Shown here: one piece after another, positions 63,591 to 64,000 of the stretch
Layout: each line of letters starts with the position of its first letter
Numbering within the stretch: position 1 is the stretch's first letter
Assembly: GCF_001665685.1 (NCBI RefSeq)
Contig: NZ_LZTB01000075.1
Span: 1 to 64,000, forward strand
Length of the DNA: 64,000 nt
Direction: 5' to 3'
Source of the DNA: Mycobacterium sp. 852013-50091_SCH5140682
GTDB taxonomy: Bacteria > Actinomycetota > Actinomycetes > Mycobacteriales > Mycobacteriaceae
The notes under the pieces: model-generated
What the model was told of the DNA's origin: nothing
What the model saw: the letters and a program-made list of their open reading frames with translations, nothing else
Database searches by the model: none
Translations under genes and position numbers: made by a program

Positions 63591-64000
63591 TCAACGGCTC
63601 TCATCGGTGTCCAGATATCCGCGATCACGGAACAACCAAAGCGGTACCAGCAGTCCGCCCATCGCCGCGACGCCGGCCGCGAGCGAAAACGCCACGGTGA
63701 AACCGGTGTTGACGTCGCGGGGAGCTGCCCAGCCGACCAGCACCGCGGCCGCGAGCTGGCCGCCGAGCGCGCCGCCGATGGTGCGCGCCACCGTGTTCAG
63801 ACCGTTGGCGCTGCCGCTCTGTGCCTGCGGGCAGGCGGCGTTGACCATCCTGGGTAGCGCCGCCATCGCCAATCCCCAACCGACGCTGGCGATGGCGTAG
63901 TACAGCACCGCGTGCCACACCGATGCGTGGGTGACGGCCAGTAGGGCGGTGCCTGCGGCCGCAAGCGTCAGTCCGGCGGTCAGCGGGGCCCGCACCCCGA
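63591..64000 (-). CDS. MFS transporter, C-terminal part (5' end outside window)
   Basis: The C-terminal 135 or so residues of a major-facilitator permease continue past the right edge. About four helices are visible, including AGLTLAAAGTALLAVTHASVWHAVLYYAIASVGWGLAMAALPRMVNAACPQAQSGSANGLNTVARTIGGALGGQLAAAVL, which is typical of the TM9-TM11 region of DHA2 (14-helix) drug exporters. The chain ends with a final helix and a short acidic tail. Converges on cdd with an 11-base gap. Substrate unknown. Confidence 0.82.
   Translation of the reverse strand, partial: GVRAPLTAGLTLAAAGTALLAVTHASVWHAVLYYAIASVGWGLAMAALPRMVNAACPQAQSGSANGLNTVARTIGGALGGQLAAAVLVGWAAPRDVNTGFTVAFSLAAGVAAMGGLLVPLWLFRDRGYLDTDESR

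Overview
The window is high-GC, densely packed DNA. Its gene order (dnaE2, a TIGR03667 protein and nitroreductase, trmL, the histidine kinase-to-mfpA cluster, folD with a DUF3017 gene, metX/metY, icd, trpS, nagA, dacB, a class III aminotransferase, sigJ, sdhBADC, cdd) matches the Mycobacterium tuberculosis Rv3371-Rv3315c neighbourhood in the same relative order. That order, the mycobacterial SOS box and the SAM-IV RNA point to a rapidly growing Mycobacterium (Mycolicibacterium), close to but probably not identical with M. smegmatis. The identification rests on gene order and protein recognition only, because no database search was possible.

Layout. 1-3.5 kb: the end of an unrecognised gene, then LexA-controlled dnaE2 (mutagenic polymerase). 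3.7-5.5 kb: a small His-rich secreted peptide, an FMN/F420-fold protein divergent from a nitroreductase, and trmL. 5.8-10.6 kb: a five-gene conservon-type operon (histidine kinase, roadblock, DUF742, small GTPase, gyrase-mimic pentapeptide protein MfpA). 10.7-16 kb: a double-FHA ABC exporter of Rv1747 type, a membrane-anchored beta-propeller protein and a multi-pass membrane protein. 16-22 kb: an old-yellow-enzyme-type reductase, folD, DUF3017, a TetR/flavin monooxygenase pair with a clear operator, and a CYTH-CHAD protein. 22-28 kb: the methionine operon (metY-metX-methyltransferase) under a SAM-IV riboswitch, divergent from icd, followed by a four-fold repeat membrane protein. 28-35 kb: hydrolase, exonuclease III, a DinB-fold protein with a divergent MarR regulator, trpS, a YihY protein, a guanidine-III riboswitch controlling an SMR exporter plus a VOC gene, and a nitronate monooxygenase.

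34.7-40.1 kb is an N-acetylglucosamine operon (transporter, kinase, deacetylase, SIS-type deaminase) divergent from a GntR/HutC regulator, with two operators between them. 40-44 kb: a TetR/hydrolase pair with two palindromic operators, the PBP-type carboxypeptidase DacB and an SMP-30/strictosidine-synthase-like protein. 44-57 kb is an amine (putrescine/polyamine-like) catabolic island: class III aminotransferase with an Lrp regulator, aminoaldehyde dehydrogenase, two DAO-family oxidases, a succinate-semialdehyde-type dehydrogenase, an XRE-cupin regulator, a four-gene Pot-type ABC importer and a cupin. It sits between two genes (aminotransferase and sigJ) that are adjacent in M. tuberculosis, so it looks inserted. 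57-59.5 kb: the ECF41 sigma factor SigJ overlapping a carboxymuconolactone-decarboxylase-fold gene, then a DUF559/Vsr-like nuclease gene bracketed by two related long hairpins. 59.5-64 kb: sdhCDAB, divergent cdd, and the end of an MFS transporter.

The most interesting items are the guanidine-III riboswitch/SMR pair, the hairpin-bracketed DUF559 gene, a 57-bp inverted-repeat element present twice between convergent genes, the polyamine island, and several operators that can be read directly.
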